A DNA stretch of 27,224 bases from JBBCJR01 sp037190805 (lineage in GTDB: Bacteria > Pseudomonadota > Alphaproteobacteria > Sphingomonadales > Sphingomonadaceae): positions 1 through 27,224 of the forward strand of contig JBBCJR010000016.1 of assembly GCA_037190805.1 (NCBI GenBank), in the 5' to 3' direction. Positions 6,733 through 15,666 of the stretch are shown in pieces. Below the pieces are notes generated by a model. It saw nothing but the letters and a program-made list of their open reading frames with translations, searched no databases and was not told the origin of the DNA. The translations under genes were made by a program, and so were the position numbers. Each line of letters starts with the position of its first letter. Positions within the stretch are counted from its first letter, which is position 1.

Positions 6733-7248
6733 ATGATTTATCTTATCCAGAACAATTTGATCACCGTCCTGGCGGCGCTGGTCATCGGCATCGCGACCGG
6801 CTGGTGGATCTGGGCGCGCGCGCGCCACCGCATCTCGCTGGCCGAAACGGATGACGATCGCCCGCTGGCACGGACGCTGGAGCGGGCGGCACCGCCCGCC
6901 CAATCCGCCACGCCCCAGCCCGCGCCACCGCCATCGCCCGCCGCGCAAAGAGCAAGCGCCGCCGCCCACGCAGGCGTGCCGTCGCCGTTCCTCGATGCGC
7001 CCGTCGGCGAGCCGGATGACCTCACCCAGCTCAAAGGGGTCGGGCCGAAGCTCGCCACCCTGCTCGGCGGCCTCGGCGTCTATCATTTTCACCAGATCGC
7101 CGAATGGACCCCGGAGCAGGTCGTCGTCGTCGATGCGCAACTGGGTAGCTTCGCCGGCCGCATCGCCCGCGACCGCTGGCAACAGCAGGCACTGCTGCTG
7201 GCCGACCATCGCGATGGCGATTTCGAACTGGAGTTCGGCGCGCCGTAG
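6733..7248 (+). CDS. Membrane-anchored helix-hairpin-helix protein
   Basis: The 171-residue product has an N-terminal membrane helix (about 8-27, VLAALVIGIATGWWIW), a Pro/Ala-rich disordered linker (about 50-85) and a C-terminal domain beginning DDLTQLKGVGPKLATLLGGLGV. That last segment is a helix-hairpin-helix of the kind found in COG3743-type proteins and fused to NADH-quinone oxidoreductase subunit E or ribosomal L21 in related bacteria; the typical HQIAEWTP and RDRWQQQA blocks follow. Such motifs usually contact DNA or RNA, but here the domain would be tethered to the inner membrane. GGGAGG lies 9 nt before the ATG. It is the last gene of the 6301-7248 run. The function is unknown. Confidence 0.82.
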   Translation: MIYLIQNNLITVLAALVIGIATGWWIWARARHRISLAETDDDRPLARTLERAAPPAQSATPQPAPPPSPAAQRASAAAHAGVPSPFLDAPVGEPDDLTQLKGVGPKLATLLGGLGVYHFHQIAEWTPEQVVVVDAQLGSFAGRIARDRWQQQALLLADHRDGDFELEFGAP

Positions 7249-7257
7249 GCGGTTCAT

Positions 7258-7276
7258 GAGGGCAGCATCAGCCCTC
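7258..7276. terminator. Hairpin between convergent genes
   Basis: GAGGGC (7258-7263) and GCCCTC (7271-7276) form a perfect 6-bp stem with a 7-nt loop in the 33-nt gap between two convergent genes. A shared bidirectional terminator is plausible from its position, but neither flank has a T-run. Confidence 0.45.
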
Positions 7277-7281
7277 GACCG

Positions 7282-8592
7282 TCACCTCAACGGCGACGCC
7301 AGCAGCTTGTCGATCTTGCGGCCGTCCATGTCGACGATTTCGAAGCGCCAGCCCTTATAGTCGAAATGCTCGCCGGTTTCGGGCAGGCGCCTGAGACAGG
7401 AGAGGACGAAGCCCGCCGTCGTTTCGTAGTCGCGATCGACCGGCAGGGTCAGAGACAGATAGTCGGCCATGCCATCGGCCGACAGCGAGCCGGCCAACAG
7501 CCAGCTGCCGTCCTCGCGCTCGACCGCAGGGGGATCATCCTCGTCGTCGATGTCCGATGCGAAAGTACCGGCGATCGCCGTCAGCAGGTCGGCGGGGGTC
7601 ACGATGCCCTCGAAATGTCCATATTCGTCGTGGACCAGCGCCATCGGCACTTCCGCCCCCTGCAACGCCGTCAGCGCGTCCATTGCGTCCGTCACGTCGG
7701 GCACCACCGGCGCCGAGCGGGCGAGCGCGACGAGATCGAGCGGTTGGCCACCGATCAGCGCCGCCACCAGGTCGCGCGCCTGGACCACGCCGACAATCTC
7801 CTCCGCCGAGCCGCGGCCGACCGGCAGCCGGGTATGAGGCGTTTCGGCCAGGCGGGCGAGGATGGTCGCCGCGTCGGCGCTGGCATCGATCCAGTCGACC
7901 TCGCCGCGCGGTGTCATGACGCTGCGTACCGGTCGTTCGGCGAGGCGGACCACCGACGAGATGATCGCCCGTTCGTCCTCGTCGATGACGCCGGCCGTAT
8001 GCGCCTCGGCCACCACCAGATGCAGTTCCTCCGCCGTCACCTGGGCCGCGCTTTCACGGTCGAGGCGAAGGAGGCGGAAGATCAGCGCGCTCGACCTGTC
8101 GAGCAACCACACCACCGGCGCCGTGACACGTGACAGGGCCAGCATCGGTCCGGCCACCAGCGCGGCGATCGGCTCGGGCGCGCGCAGGGCGAACTGCTTG
8201 GGCACCAGTTCGCCGACGATCAGCGAGGCGTAGGTTGTCAGGACGATGACGATGGCGAACCCGACCTCGTCGGCGATCCGGGGGTTGAGGCCCAGCATCG
8301 CCAGCCGGTCGCCGACCGGCCCGCCGAGGCTGGCTCCCGAATAGGCGCCGGCAAGAATGCCGATCAGGGTGATGCCGATCTGCACCGTCGACAGAAAGCG
8401 TCCGGGATCGTTGGCGAGCGCGAGCGCCGTCGCCGCCCCCCGCCGCCCCTTCGCCGCCATCGCCGCGAGGCGCGGCTTGCGGGCGGACACGATCGCCAAT
8501 TCGGACATTGCGAACAGGCCGTTCAGAAGGACGAGGCCAAGGATGATGGCCACGTCGATCCACGGAAAGGGGGTACTGGAAGGGTCTGGCAT
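7282..8592 (-). CDS. Hemolysin-family CNNM/CBS/CorC protein
   Basis: From the ATG at 8592 the product is 436 residues. It has the CNNM (DUF21) membrane domain with about four hydrophobic helices (residues about 10-190, including NGLFAMSELAIVSARK and ASLIVGELVPKQFAL), a CBS pair (about 205-335, with RSVMTPRGEVDWID, TRLPVGRG and ALVHDEYGHFEGIVTPADLL) and a C-terminal CorC_HlyC domain (about 350-430, ending GWRFEIVDMDGRKIDKLL). The family includes CorC/YtfL/TlyC-type proteins implicated in Mg2+/Co2+ or other cation transport; the haemolysin label is historical. A GTG 15 codons upstream would extend the N-terminus, but ATG 8592 gives the usual length. It is alone on its strand, convergent with the helix-hairpin-helix gene and divergent from the OmpA gene. 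Confidence 0.9.
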   Translation of the reverse strand: MPDPSSTPFPWIDVAIILGLVLLNGLFAMSELAIVSARKPRLAAMAAKGRRGAATALALANDPGRFLSTVQIGITLIGILAGAYSGASLGGPVGDRLAMLGLNPRIADEVGFAIVIVLTTYASLIVGELVPKQFALRAPEPIAALVAGPMLALSRVTAPVVWLLDRSSALIFRLLRLDRESAAQVTAEELHLVVAEAHTAGVIDEDERAIISSVVRLAERPVRSVMTPRGEVDWIDASADAATILARLAETPHTRLPVGRGSAEEIVGVVQARDLVAALIGGQPLDLVALARSAPVVPDVTDAMDALTALQGAEVPMALVHDEYGHFEGIVTPADLLTAIAGTFASDIDDEDDPPAVEREDGSWLLAGSLSADGMADYLSLTLPVDRDYETTAGFVLSCLRRLPETGEHFDYKGWRFEIVDMDGRKIDKLLASPLR

Positions 8593-8668
8593 GGTGAGGA
8601 AGCGACCATAAGCGACGCACACCCCATCCGCCAACACCCAAGTCGCATAGTCGTTCAGCTGTCGTTCG

Positions 8669-8685
8669 TGTCCCGTAACGGAACA
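8669..8685. promoter_or_regulatory. Interrupted 17-bp palindrome, candidate operator
   Basis: The sequence reads TGT-C-CCGT-A-ACGG-A-ACA. TGT pairs with ACA and CCGT with ACGG, leaving one mismatched pair and an unpaired centre. It lies in the 151-nt divergent gap between the hemolysin-family gene and the OmpA gene, 58 nt before the OmpA start. The symmetry is seen; regulator binding is inferred. Confidence 0.35.
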
Positions 8686-8743
8686 TGATAGAAGGCCGTG
8701 GGTTCGACAGCCGCCACCCCGGCATGCGGATGGAGGAATTCAG

Positions 8744-9421
8744 ATGGACATGACCAAGCGCCTTTCAATCGCCGCGGCTGCGACCGCGCTTCTGGCCACC
8801 AGCGCCTGCACGACCAATCCCGAGACGGGCGAGCGACGCATGTCGCGCGCGGCGATCGGCGCGCTGGCCGGCGCGGCGGGCGGCTATATTCTCGGCGATG
8901 TCGTCGGCGGTCGCAGCGACCGGACCGAGAAGATTCTGGGCACCGGCATCGGCGCGATCGCCGGCGGCGCGATCGGCGGCTACATGGATCGGCAGGAGCG
9001 CGAACTGCGCGAGAAGACCGCCGGCACCGATATCGAGGTGACACGGCAGGGCGATGAAATCCTGCTCAACATGCCGGCCGGCATCACGTTCGATACCAAC
9101 AGCTACATCATCAAGCCCGAGTTCCGCTCAACCCTCGACAATGTCGCGCAGACGCTGGCGCAGTATAACCAGACCTTCGTCGACGTTTACGGCCACACCG
9201 ATTCGACGGGCACCCCGGCGATCAACCAGCCCCTGTCAGAAAATCGCGCCAAGGCCGTGGCCGATTATCTCAGCACCCGCGGGGTCGCGCTGGCCCGCAT
9301 CGGCACGCGCGGCTTCGGCGCCACCCAGCCGATCGCGTCAAACGACACCGACTCCGGCCGTCAGGCCAACCGTCGGGTGGAAATCAAGCTGGTTCCGGTG
9401 ACCAACTCGACAGCCAGCTGA
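8744..9421 (+). CDS. OmpA-family outer-membrane lipoprotein
   Basis: The 225-residue product begins with a lipoprotein signal whose lipobox LATSAC gives Cys22. A glycine-zipper segment follows (about 37-82, AIGALAGAAGGYILGD and GAIAGGAIGGYMDR), then an OmpA-like peptidoglycan-binding domain (about 110-222) with GITFDTNSYIIKPEF, VYGHTDSTG and NQPLSENRAKAVADYL. It is probably anchored in the outer membrane by lipid and binds diaminopimelate in the cell wall, tethering the two. The architecture resembles YiaD/Pal-type proteins. GGAGG at 8732-8736 is 7 nt before ATG 8744; an in-frame ATG two codons later is less well placed. It stops 10 nt from the convergent prsT stop. Confidence 0.92.
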   Translation: MDMTKRLSIAAAATALLATSACTTNPETGERRMSRAAIGALAGAAGGYILGDVVGGRSDRTEKILGTGIGAIAGGAIGGYMDRQERELREKTAGTDIEVTRQGDEILLNMPAGITFDTNSYIIKPEFRSTLDNVAQTLAQYNQTFVDVYGHTDSTGTPAINQPLSENRAKAVADYLSTRGVALARIGTRGFGATQPIASNDTDSGRQANRRVEIKLVPVTNSTAS

Positions 9422-9431
9422 CCCGATTCCC

Positions 9432-12212
9432 TCAGCCGCCCGCGCCGACCATGGCGCGGGCCTTGTCGGCTTCTGCGAAGCCGGGCAGGCTGAGTGCAGC
9501 GCGGGCGGCCGCCAGGGCCCCTGGGCGATCGCCATTGGCGGCGAGCGCCTGCGCCAGATGCCAGCGGATGCCGGGGTCGCGCGGCGCGGCATCAGCCGCC
9601 TTCCTCAGCAAGGCGATACCCCGCGTCCGATCGGTCCCGCTGGACGCCAGCACCCAGCCATAGGTGTCCATGATCGGCGGCGCTTCGGGCGCCAGCTTCC
9701 ATGCCTTTTCAGCCGCTTCCAGCGCCTCGGCGTTGCGGCCGAGCTGGAACTGCGCCCAGGCGAGGTTGTTCAGCATCGCCGCATCATGATCGCCCCGTTG
9801 CTTGCGCAGCCGCTCATAATAGCCGACCGCCTGCTGCCAGCGTCCCGCCTCGAGCTGGATGTCACCCATGATGAGCAGCGGCGTCGGGCTGTCGGGCTTC
9901 GCCTTGGCGAAGGCGTTGACCGCAGCCATCGCGTCGGCATTGCGGCCGGCGCGCCGATAGGCGCCGACCAGCCGCAGCAGGACGTCGTCGGTGAAGGCGG
10001 CCTGGCGTGCCGCCTCGTAATTGCGCAGCGCATCGGCCGTCCGGCCCTTGGCGCCCTGAAGGTCGCCCAGCAGCACCCGCCCCGGGGCCGACTGCGGCTG
10101 GGCGGCGACCAGCTTCTCCGCCGCGGCGAGCGCCGCGTCGACATTGCCCTGCCGCTGTTCCATTCGCGCGATATCGCCATAAGCGAGCGCCCCGCCAGGC
10201 AACGCGGCTGCCTTGTCCAGCGTCCGGCGCGCCTCGGCCTGCTGCCCGGCGGCCGCCTGGGCGGCGGCGAGCAGCCGTAGCGGATCGGCGATGTCAGGCT
10301 GAATCTGGGACAGCCGGGTAAAAGTGGCGACCGCTTCCCCCGGCCGGCCGGCCATGATCCGCGCCCCCCCGGAGGCCCGCAGCACAGCCGGGTCCCGCGG
10401 CAGAGCCTGCTCGGCTGCGGCGGCCGCGACCAGCGCCTGATCCTTGCGGCCGGCGGCGATGAGGCCGCCGATCTCGGCGATGCGCGCGCGCCCATTTTGG
10501 GGCGCGGCCAGCGTCGCGCGCTTCAGCCAGTCAAGCGCCTGATCCATCTTGCCCTCGGCGGTGGCGAGACGCGCGGCGACCAACATCGTCGGCACGTCGT
10601 TGGCATCGACCTCGAACAGCGTCTTGATCTCGGCCCGCGCGCCATCGAAATCGCGGCGGGTGACAAGCAGTTCGGCCAGGTTGCGGCGCAGATCGCTACT
10701 GCGCGGGGTCTTGTCCACCGCCGTGCGCAAGGTTGCTTCGGCGCCCTTGAGGTCGCCCAGCGTCATCTGCGCCCCACCCTTCAGCCTGAAGGCTTCGACA
10801 TTGCCGGGGCTGGCTTCCAGCGCCTTGTCGGCGGCGGCCAGCGCCTCGGCGCCGCGCCCAGCACGCAGCGCGACGATACCCGCCAGCAACTGGTTGCGGG
10901 CAGCACCGGGATCACTGGCCAGCAGGCGCTGGGCATCACGCCGCGCGCCCGCGATATCGCCGATCGACGACCGCGACAGGGCGAGCTGGGCCAGCACGTC
11001 GGCGGATTCCGGTGCAGCCTGCTGGGCACGTTGCAGATAAGCGGCGGCCACCCCGGGTTGTCCCCCCCGCTGGAAGGCAGAGCCGACCATCCCCAGAGTC
11101 AGCGCGTCCGCGTCAGGCCGGTCGGCCAGCGGCCGCAGCGTCTTGACCGCTCCGGCCAGATCGCCGGCCCGGAACTGCGCCGCGCCGTAGAGCCGGCGCG
11201 CCCAGAGATTGTCCGGCTGCATCTGCGTCAGTTTCTGCAGAAAGGACTGGGCCTGTTCGTAATTTTCGGTCTGGAACGCGACCACGCCCTGCAGCAGCAG
11301 CGCATGCGGCCCCTGGTCGAGCGCCCCGCGCGTCCGCCCCATGATCTGCGCCGCAAGCGGGTAGTTGCCGGCCCGCGCGGCGAGGACGGCGTGCAGATAC
11401 AGGGCGAGCGGATGATCCTTGGCCATCGACAGCACGCGGCGCGTGTCGACCAGCATGTCCTTGTTGCGTCGGACGGCTGACAGCGTCGCCCCCCGTTCAA
11501 GCAGCGCGCTGATGTCATTGCCGTCGATCGCCAACGCCTTGTCGAACCACGGCAGCGCCGCCGCCGGCCCCGAGGCGTCCCGAACCAGCGCGCCCTTCAA
11601 CGTCAGGATGGCGACATCGCGGGGCGCGAGCTGGAGGGCGCGGTCGACCTCCGTCATGGCGCTCGCGGCATCGCCGGTAGCGCTCTTGAACCGGGCCAGG
11701 TCGGCGTGATTCTCGGCATTGTCGGGCGCTAGCCGCACCGCCAGCGCGAACTCGGCGGCGGCCAGATCAACCTTGCCGAGCAGGGCCTGCGCGCGGCCCC
11801 GGATACGCGCCGCATAGGACGCGAACTGGATCGGCACACGACGGGGGTCGGCTTCCTGCAGGGCGCGGTCGGCCTCGTCCTGCAACAGCAGCGCATGGGC
11901 CATCAGGTGATGGGTCTTGTCGACGGGAACGCCGACGCGGCGGGCATTGTCGACTTCCGACTGAGCGGCGAGACCATTGTCCAGCCACAGATAAACACGG
12001 GCCTGGAGCAGGCGCGCCGGGCCGTTGTCCGGATCGGTCTTGATCGCGTTCAGCAATTCCACCCGCGCCGCGCGCACGTCGCCGCGCTGGAACTGCGCAT
12101 AGGCGCGTTTGTATGTCTGCACTGACTCCGCGCGCGGATCGGCATGGGCAACGCCCAGCGGCAACCCCGCCAGCAAGGCCGCCATCACCAGCGACGTCGA
12201 TTTGCCCTTCAT
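9432..12212 (-). CDS. prsT: XrtA/PEP-CTERM system TPR protein PrsT
   Basis: The 926-residue product is a signal peptide (about 1-24, cleavage after AHA) followed by a continuous superhelix of tetratricopeptide-like repeats to the C-terminus. Repeats of about 34 residues with A.....A and P.n motifs recur, for example AAEFALAVRLAPDNAENH and DALRNYEAARQA. Length and position beside prsK/prsR match PrsT of the exosortase/PEP-CTERM systems. The family is often described as a lipoprotein, but no Cys is present in the signal region, so here it is probably a soluble periplasmic protein. The exact role is unknown; a scaffold for export or polysaccharide assembly is an inference. GAGGAA five bases before the ATG fixes the start. 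It is last in epsB-prsK-prsR-prsT, 18 nt after prsR. Confidence 0.88.
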   Translation of the reverse strand: MKGKSTSLVMAALLAGLPLGVAHADPRAESVQTYKRAYAQFQRGDVRAARVELLNAIKTDPDNGPARLLQARVYLWLDNGLAAQSEVDNARRVGVPVDKTHHLMAHALLLQDEADRALQEADPRRVPIQFASYAARIRGRAQALLGKVDLAAAEFALAVRLAPDNAENHADLARFKSATGDAASAMTEVDRALQLAPRDVAILTLKGALVRDASGPAAALPWFDKALAIDGNDISALLERGATLSAVRRNKDMLVDTRRVLSMAKDHPLALYLHAVLAARAGNYPLAAQIMGRTRGALDQGPHALLLQGVVAFQTENYEQAQSFLQKLTQMQPDNLWARRLYGAAQFRAGDLAGAVKTLRPLADRPDADALTLGMVGSAFQRGGQPGVAAAYLQRAQQAAPESADVLAQLALSRSSIGDIAGARRDAQRLLASDPGAARNQLLAGIVALRAGRGAEALAAADKALEASPGNVEAFRLKGGAQMTLGDLKGAEATLRTAVDKTPRSSDLRRNLAELLVTRRDFDGARAEIKTLFEVDANDVPTMLVAARLATAEGKMDQALDWLKRATLAAPQNGRARIAEIGGLIAAGRKDQALVAAAAAEQALPRDPAVLRASGGARIMAGRPGEAVATFTRLSQIQPDIADPLRLLAAAQAAAGQQAEARRTLDKAAALPGGALAYGDIARMEQRQGNVDAALAAAEKLVAAQPQSAPGRVLLGDLQGAKGRTADALRNYEAARQAAFTDDVLLRLVGAYRRAGRNADAMAAVNAFAKAKPDSPTPLLIMGDIQLEAGRWQQAVGYYERLRKQRGDHDAAMLNNLAWAQFQLGRNAEALEAAEKAWKLAPEAPPIMDTYGWVLASSGTDRTRGIALLRKAADAAPRDPGIRWHLAQALAANGDRPGALAAARAALSLPGFAEADKARAMVGAGG

Positions 12213-12230
12213 GTCGGTTCCTCGCGCTGA

Positions 12231-13592
12231 TCAGGTTTGAATATTATATTGTTTCAACAGGTCGTAGAGCGTTGGCCGGCTGATCCCGAGCAGCTTGGCT
12301 GCGCCCGAGATATTGCCCTCGGTGCGCGCCAGCGCCTGACGAATCGCCTGACGATCGGTCAGCTCGCGCGCCGCCTTCAGGTTCAGGGGCAGGGCATCGT
12401 CGGGATCGCCCGACAGGTCGAGGTCGGCGGCCGTCACCAGCCGGCCCTCAGACATGATCACCGCCCGCTTGAGACGGTTCTCCAGCTCCCGGACGTTGCC
12501 TGGCCACCCCCAATCGTTGAGCGCGGCCAGCGCGTCGGGGGCGAAGCCTTTGACCTGGGGGTTCATCTCGGCTGCGAAGCGCTGGAGAAAGTGGCTGGCG
12601 AGCAGCGTGACGTCGCCATGGCGCTCGGCCAGCGACGGGATGCGCACGACAATTTCGGCAAGGCGGTAATAGAGGTCCTCACGGAACCGCCCGTCGGCGA
12701 TCATCGCCTCCAGATTCTGGTGGGTGGCGCAGATGACGCGGGTATCGACCGGGATCGGCTTGCGGCCGCCGATACGCTCGATCACCCGTTCCTGCAGGAA
12801 ACGCAGCAACTTGACCTGCAGGGGCAGCGGAATGTCGCCGACCTCGTCCAGGAACAGGGTGCCGCCCTGGGCCAGCTCGATCTTGCCCTCGGTGGTCTTG
12901 ACCGCGCCGGTGAAGGCGCCTTTCTCATAGCCGAACAATTCGGCTTCGAGCAGGTTTTCAGGGATCGCGGCGCAGTTGATGGCGACGAACGCCCCCCTGG
13001 CCCGCCGGCTCGCCTCATGCGCCCCGCGCGCCAGAACTTCCTTGCCGGTGCCCGACGCGCCGAGCAGCATCAGCGACACGTCCGCCGCGGCCACCCGCTC
13101 GACGGTGCGGGCGATCTTCAGCATCTCGGGCGCGGCGGTGATGAGACCACCCAGCGCCCGCTGGCCACTCGTCATGGTCTCGGCAAGGCGGACATTCTCC
13201 GCCTCGATGGCATGGAGATGGAAGGCACGGGCGACGATCAGGCCCAGTTCGTCGATGTCGACCGGCTTTTTGTAGAAGTCGTAGGCGCCCAGCGCGATCG
13301 CCTTGAGCGCGCTTTCGCGAGCGCCGTGGCCGGAGGCGACGATGATCTTGGTATCGGGTTTCAGCCGCAGGATCTCCTGCAAGGTGGCGAAACCTTCACT
13401 GGTACCGTCCGGATCGGGCGGCAGGCCGAGGTCCAGCGTCACCACCGCCGGCTCGTGGGCGCGCAGTGCGTCTATGGCGCTCTGACGATCGCCGGCGATG
13501 ATCACCTGGTAATTCTCGTAAGACCATTTCAGCTGACGCTGCAGTCCTTCGTCGTCCTCGACCACCAGCAGCTTTGGAAGTTCGTCAGCCAT
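12231..13592 (-). CDS. prsR: PEP-CTERM system sigma-54 response regulator PrsR
   Basis: This 453-residue NtrC-type regulator has three domains. The receiver (about 7-125) carries the acidic pair E12/D13, the phospho-acceptor D54 and K109. The AAA+ sigma-54 activator domain (about 148-380) has Walker A GASGTGKE at 178-185, the sigma-54-contacting GAFTGA loop at 225-230 and Walker B GGTLFLDE at 243-250. The Fis-type helix-turn-helix (about 410-453) contains GAAKLLGISRPTLYDLLK. It should be phosphorylated by PrsK and open sigma-54 promoters. Published work on floc-forming bacteria links PrsK-PrsR and RpoN to PEP-CTERM gene expression. The ATG at 13592 is inside the end of prsK (8-nt overlap), giving coupled translation. 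Confidence 0.93.
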   Translation of the reverse strand: MADELPKLLVVEDDEGLQRQLKWSYENYQVIIAGDRQSAIDALRAHEPAVVTLDLGLPPDPDGTSEGFATLQEILRLKPDTKIIVASGHGARESALKAIALGAYDFYKKPVDIDELGLIVARAFHLHAIEAENVRLAETMTSGQRALGGLITAAPEMLKIARTVERVAAADVSLMLLGASGTGKEVLARGAHEASRRARGAFVAINCAAIPENLLEAELFGYEKGAFTGAVKTTEGKIELAQGGTLFLDEVGDIPLPLQVKLLRFLQERVIERIGGRKPIPVDTRVICATHQNLEAMIADGRFREDLYYRLAEIVVRIPSLAERHGDVTLLASHFLQRFAAEMNPQVKGFAPDALAALNDWGWPGNVRELENRLKRAVIMSEGRLVTAADLDLSGDPDDALPLNLKAARELTDRQAIRQALARTEGNISGAAKLLGISRPTLYDLLKQYNIQT

Positions 13593-15666
13593 GGGGCACC
13601 TCCATTGCCGAAGCACCGCCAGGCATCAGCAGCAGGCGGATGGTGAAACGGGTGCCCTCGCCTTCCCGGCTGGTGACATCCAGGCGGCCGTCCAGCGCCT
13701 GGACGATCGCGCGCGCTTCATAGGCGCCAACGCCGAAGCCGCTGGGCTTGGTCGACACGAACGGCTTGAACAGCCCGTCGCGAATGAACGCCGCCGACAT
13801 TCCGCTTCCCTTGTCCTCGATCACCACGCGCGCTTCGTCCTCCGCTTCATCGACAATGATCCGCACCGGCTGGCCCGGGGCACTCGCCTCGATCGCGTTC
13901 TGGACGAGGTGGGCCACCACCTGTTCCAGCCGCCCCGCATCGCCCCAAACGATTGCCAACCCGTGAACGTCGACGTCGATCCGGTGCTGCCGTCCCTTCG
14001 CCCGACCGACTTCACGGGCGATATCGGCCAGCGACACGGCCCGCCGACGCTCCTCCTTGTGACCGCTGTGCTGTGACAGGCGGGCGAGCAGGTCGTTCAT
14101 CTTGCCGACCGAGCTTTGCAGCGTCGCGACCATGTCGGCGCGGAACTCTGGGTTGTCGGCATGGCGTTCGGCATTGCGGGACACCAGGCTGAGCTGGCTG
14201 ACCAGATTCTTGATGTCGTGCATGATGAAGGCGAAGCGACGGTTGAACTCGTCGAACTTGCGCGCGTCGGCCAGCGCCGCGGCACCCTGCGCCTCGGCGA
14301 TATAGCTTGCCGCCTGCCGGCCGATGGTGCGCAGCAGGTCGAAATCCTCCCAGTTAAGGTCCCGCCCCGCGCGCGAGCGCTCCAGCACCAGCAGGCCGGC
14401 GAACTGGTCGATATGGATCAGCGGCACGATCGCCCAGGCGCGACGGTCGGCCATCAGCCAGTCCGGCACCTCTGGTCCGGCAGCAGGGTCCGCACGCAAT
14501 TCGTCGAGCACCACGATCCTGCCCTCGGCCGCCAGCCACAGCGGCATCGGGTGATCGATCCGTAGCGGCCGCATGTCGGCATCGGGCCAGTTCCAGCGCG
14601 CGGCGGGATGCAGTTCGCCGCCATCGCCGCGCGTGAACAGCACGCCGCCGGGCGAATCGAAGATGTCCGCCACCGCCTGGATGACGCGTTCGGGCAGCGA
14701 GCCGTAGCCGTCGCCGACCCGTCCCACCGTGCGCATGAAGCGCAGCCACTCCTCGCGATAGTCGTAGCGATAGGCGAAGAAATGCTTGGCGATCACCACT
14801 CGCGCCCAGGCGCGTGCTTTGCCGGACAGGACGACGACGGCGGTGGCGACCAGCACCACGAACAGGAAGGCGATCTGGATCAGCCGCCCCCAATCGCCAC
14901 CCACCAGCCGGATACCATAGGCGGCGATCGCCATGACGATCAGATAGCTGCCGATGCCGGCGAGGGAAAACGTCTGGAAGGCGGCGCTGTGCGACAGCTG
15001 GATGCGCCAGTCGCGGTTGCGCTTGGCGGCAAGCGCCAGCAGCGGCAACACCGTCAGCATGGCAAAGCCGCGCATCGCCCACAGGTCGACCGACAGCTCG
15101 CGGGTCAGGAAGGCGATGGTATAAAGGTTGAGGTCATAGGCGAACGCTGCCCCCAGGCCGACGCACAACAGGCGAACGCCCCAGCGCGATCCCGGCGTCG
15201 CGGCGACATAGAGATTGTGGACCAGCAGCAGCAGGCCGATCGAACTGGCCAGACGGAGGGTAATGGCCAGGACCTGACCCAGCGCGACGAATCCTCCGCC
15301 CGGCGCCATCGGCGCGGCAAGGTCGACGAGAATCTGGGCGACGAACAGGACCGCCAGGATTCCAGTCGCCCGGCGCGGGGTGCCGGCAAGGCGCGCGCCT
15401 TTCCGGCCCTGGTCGATCAGCGCAACCAGTACGATCATCCAGACGGCATTGCGGATCGTCTCGATGAACGGCACCCACAGCGCGGCGACGTCGATGTAGC
15501 GCGCGCCGACCGCCGCGATGAACGCCCAGGCGGCGGTCAGCATCGCCGCCAGCGCCAGCCACAGGCCGACGCGGCTTTCACTGCGTCGGATCAGCAACCA
15601 GACGGTGAACAGGCCGAAGCCGATCGCCGCGCCCAGATGGCTCCACAGGCCGACCGTGCCGCTCAT
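13585..15666 (-). CDS. prsK: PEP-CTERM system sensor histidine kinase PrsK
   Basis: The 693-residue product has an N-terminal membrane region with about eight hydrophobic helices (residues about 8-285), a GAF-like domain (about 320-455) and a kinase core. The phospho-acceptor is H483 in IMHDIKNL; the ATP-binding domain shows the N-box N590 (LVQNAIEAS), G1 box DKGSG at 618-622 and GFGVG at 643-647. A multi-helix membrane sensor plus GAF and this core is the PrsK arrangement. It probably senses an envelope or membrane cue and phosphorylates PrsR, whose gene overlaps its 3' end by 8 nt. The start is ATG 15666, 16 nt after the sugar transferase stop, without an obvious Shine-Dalgarno sequence, which suggests coupling to upstream translation. 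Confidence 0.92.
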   Translation of the reverse strand: MSGTVGLWSHLGAAIGFGLFTVWLLIRRSESRVGLWLALAAMLTAAWAFIAAVGARYIDVAALWVPFIETIRNAVWMIVLVALIDQGRKGARLAGTPRRATGILAVLFVAQILVDLAAPMAPGGGFVALGQVLAITLRLASSIGLLLLVHNLYVAATPGSRWGVRLLCVGLGAAFAYDLNLYTIAFLTRELSVDLWAMRGFAMLTVLPLLALAAKRNRDWRIQLSHSAAFQTFSLAGIGSYLIVMAIAAYGIRLVGGDWGRLIQIAFLFVVLVATAVVVLSGKARAWARVVIAKHFFAYRYDYREEWLRFMRTVGRVGDGYGSLPERVIQAVADIFDSPGGVLFTRGDGGELHPAARWNWPDADMRPLRIDHPMPLWLAAEGRIVVLDELRADPAAGPEVPDWLMADRRAWAIVPLIHIDQFAGLLVLERSRAGRDLNWEDFDLLRTIGRQAASYIAEAQGAAALADARKFDEFNRRFAFIMHDIKNLVSQLSLVSRNAERHADNPEFRADMVATLQSSVGKMNDLLARLSQHSGHKEERRRAVSLADIAREVGRAKGRQHRIDVDVHGLAIVWGDAGRLEQVVAHLVQNAIEASAPGQPVRIIVDEAEDEARVVIEDKGSGMSAAFIRDGLFKPFVSTKPSGFGVGAYEARAIVQALDGRLDVTSREGEGTRFTIRLLLMPGGASAMEVPHG

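Noticed and set aside
12237..13646. A 469-codon plus-strand open frame opposite prsR
   Set aside because: The minus strand carries a complete receiver, AAA+ and helix-turn-helix protein. The plus frame shows no domain pattern and follows codon-bias shadowing.
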